Of a stretch of 12,443 nt of DNA, positions 11,401-12,443 are shown piece after piece. Origin of the DNA: Heteroruminococcus sp964369885 (lineage in GTDB: Bacteria; Bacillota; Clostridia; Oscillospirales; Ruminococcaceae); NCBI GenBank assembly GCA_964369885.1, contig CAYJGQ010000069.1:1-12443 (forward strand), written 5' to 3'. Below the pieces are notes generated by a model. It was not told the origin of the DNA. It saw only the letters and a program-made list of their open reading frames with translations, and searched no databases. The translations under genes and the position numbers were made by a program. Numbering within the stretch: the stretch's first letter is position 1; each line of letters opens with the position of its first letter.

Positions 11401-12443
11401 TTGAATCAAGCAATAAACAAACACGGACACTATATAACATTTGGTCTGGCGTTTTTTACGTCGGCACTGATATTTTTACCCTTCATAATAATAAATGATG
11501 GCTATTTTTTCTACTATGGCGACTTTAACCTGCAACAAATCCCATTTTACCAGCATGTGCACGAGCTAATACGCTCGGGCAACATAGGCTGGGACCCCAT
11601 AACCGACCTTGGGGCAAACCTTGTGGGCTCCTATAGCTTTTACTGCATATTCAGCCCCTTTTTCTGGCTCACCCTGCCCTTCCCAAACCACATGCTTCCC
11701 TACCTCATGGCTCCACTGCTCGTGCTTAAAACGGCCTGCGCCGCCCTCACCTCATATTTTTACATCGACCGCTTTGTAAAGGATCGCTTTTATGCCATTA
11801 TGGGCAGTCTGCTTTACGCCTTTTCGGGCTTTATGGCCTACAATATATTCTTCAACCACTTCCACGAGGTGGTGGTGTTCTTCCCCCTTATGCTCATAGG
11901 GCTTGAGGAACTTATATGCAACAAGCGCCGCGGCCTATTTGCGGTATTTGTGGCCATAAACGCCGTGGTAAACTACTGGTTTTTCATCGGCGAGGTGGTA
12001 TTTGTCATAATATACTTCTTTGTGCGCACCACAAAGTCCTCCCGCAGGCTAAACCTACCCACACTTGCCCATGTTACCTTTGAGGGCATTTTGGGGGTTG
12101 GCATGGCGGCGGTGGTGTTTCTTCCCTCGGTGCTTACAATTTTGGGCAATCCACGCACCGGTGCCGACGACCTTATACAAGGCTGGAACATGTGGTACTA
12201 CCACAACCCCCAGCGCTATATTGCCATACTTCACAGCCTTTTCTTCCCGCCCGACATGCCCTCCCTGCCAAACTTCTTTACCACCCACGGCGCAAAGTGG
12301 GCCTCCCTTGCGGCCTATCTGCCCATGTTGGGTTTTAGCGGCGTATTGGTCTTCCTAAAGGCTCAGCGCCGCCACTGGCTAAAGTACCTACTTGTAATTT
12401 GTGGCATAGCCGCCATAATACCCCTGTTCAACTCAGCCTTTGT
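11401..12443 (+). CDS. YfhO family membrane protein (N-terminal part, runs off the window)
   Basis: 347 codons are visible without a stop; the 3' end lies outside the window. The N-terminal membrane helix is followed by the YfhO (PF09586) signature GDFNLQQIPFYQHVHELIRSG (about residues 41-61) and NLVGSYSFYCIFSPFFWL, then many hydrophobic segments. YfhO-type proteins are large (often 800 or more residues), GT-C-like multi-pass membrane proteins; Bacillus YfhO is linked to teichoic acid glycosylation. The start is TTG at 11401: AAGGAGG stands 7 nt before it and no ATG or GTG in that frame lies close enough to an SD. It has its own promoter, divergent from the yfbR-like operon. The catalytic region and C-terminus cannot be judged here. 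Confidence 0.92.
   Translation, partial: MNQAINKHGHYITFGLAFFTSALIFLPFIIINDGYFFYYGDFNLQQIPFYQHVHELIRSGNIGWDPITDLGANLVGSYSFYCIFSPFFWLTLPFPNHMLPYLMAPLLVLKTACAALTSYFYIDRFVKDRFYAIMGSLLYAFSGFMAYNIFFNHFHEVVVFFPLMLIGLEELICNKRRGLFAVFVAINAVVNYWFFIGEVVFVIIYFFVRTTKSSRRLNLPTLAHVTFEGILGVGMAAVVFLPSVLTILGNPRTGADDLIQGWNMWYYHNPQRYIAILHSLFFPPDMPSLPNFFTTHGAKWASLAAYLPMLGFSGVLVFLKAQRRHWLKYLLVICGIAAIIPLFNSAF

Noticed and set aside
1..12443. CRISPR array, tRNA or rRNA genes, prophage or transposase
   Set aside because: Read on both strands; no regularly spaced direct repeats, no cloverleaf with a CCA-type end, and no mobile-element proteins were seen.

Overview
The window reads as a chromosomal segment of a strictly anaerobic, low-to-mid GC Gram-positive bacterium of the class Clostridia, probably close to the Oscillospiraceae/Ruminococcaceae. 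The reasons are strong Shine-Dalgarno (SD) sites (AGGAGG type) before many genes, sigma-A promoters of TTGACA/TATAAT type, two small ferredoxins, an Fe-S type 4 uracil-DNA glycosylase, a NusG domain II protein, a QueT transporter, a YfhO protein, and an intergenic hairpin cluster of a style I recall from these genomes. This placement is inference; there is no rRNA gene in the window.

Layout, left to right. Bases 1-209 hold no gene I can support. Next come a one-cluster ferredoxin (minus) and, divergent from it, a small membrane protein with a very acidic tail (plus). The latter converges on a PsiE-like membrane protein (minus), with one bidirectional terminator between them. The PsiE-like gene has a strong promoter, but a full intrinsic terminator lies in its 5' leader. 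Then, all on the minus strand: a MATE exporter overlapping a NusG-II protein by ATGA, preceded by a leader that can fold into a three-way junction, and a run of uracil-DNA glycosylase, a phosphinothricin-acetyltransferase-like GNAT and a DUF3784 membrane protein. A plus-strand gene for an unrecognised coiled-coil protein (5483-6214) converges on a PAP2 phosphatase.

From about 7000: a 2[4Fe-4S] ferredoxin (minus) is divergent from queT (plus). The queT leader looks like a translational preQ1-I-type riboswitch. Convergent to queT is a two-gene operon (minus): an iron-sulfur flavoprotein-like reductase followed 3 nt later by a LUD-domain protein. A 418-bp gene-free stretch (9278-9695) is filled with short perfect hairpins. 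Beyond it lie a YfbR-type 5'-nucleotidase and an HGSNAT-like (DUF1624) membrane acyltransferase (minus), and divergently a YfhO membrane protein that runs off the right edge.

Most genes are ordinary housekeeping or accessory functions: envelope and lipid handling (PAP2, DUF1624, YfhO), nucleotide and DNA hygiene (YfbR, UDG), electron carriers (ferredoxins, flavoprotein, LUD) and transport (MATE, QueT). I see no defence system, prophage, transposase, CRISPR array or biosynthetic cluster. The most interesting material is in the RNA leaders: the three-way-junction leader of the MATE operon, the terminator-bearing leader of the PsiE-like gene and the preQ1-like leader of queT. The unknown coiled-coil gene comes next.
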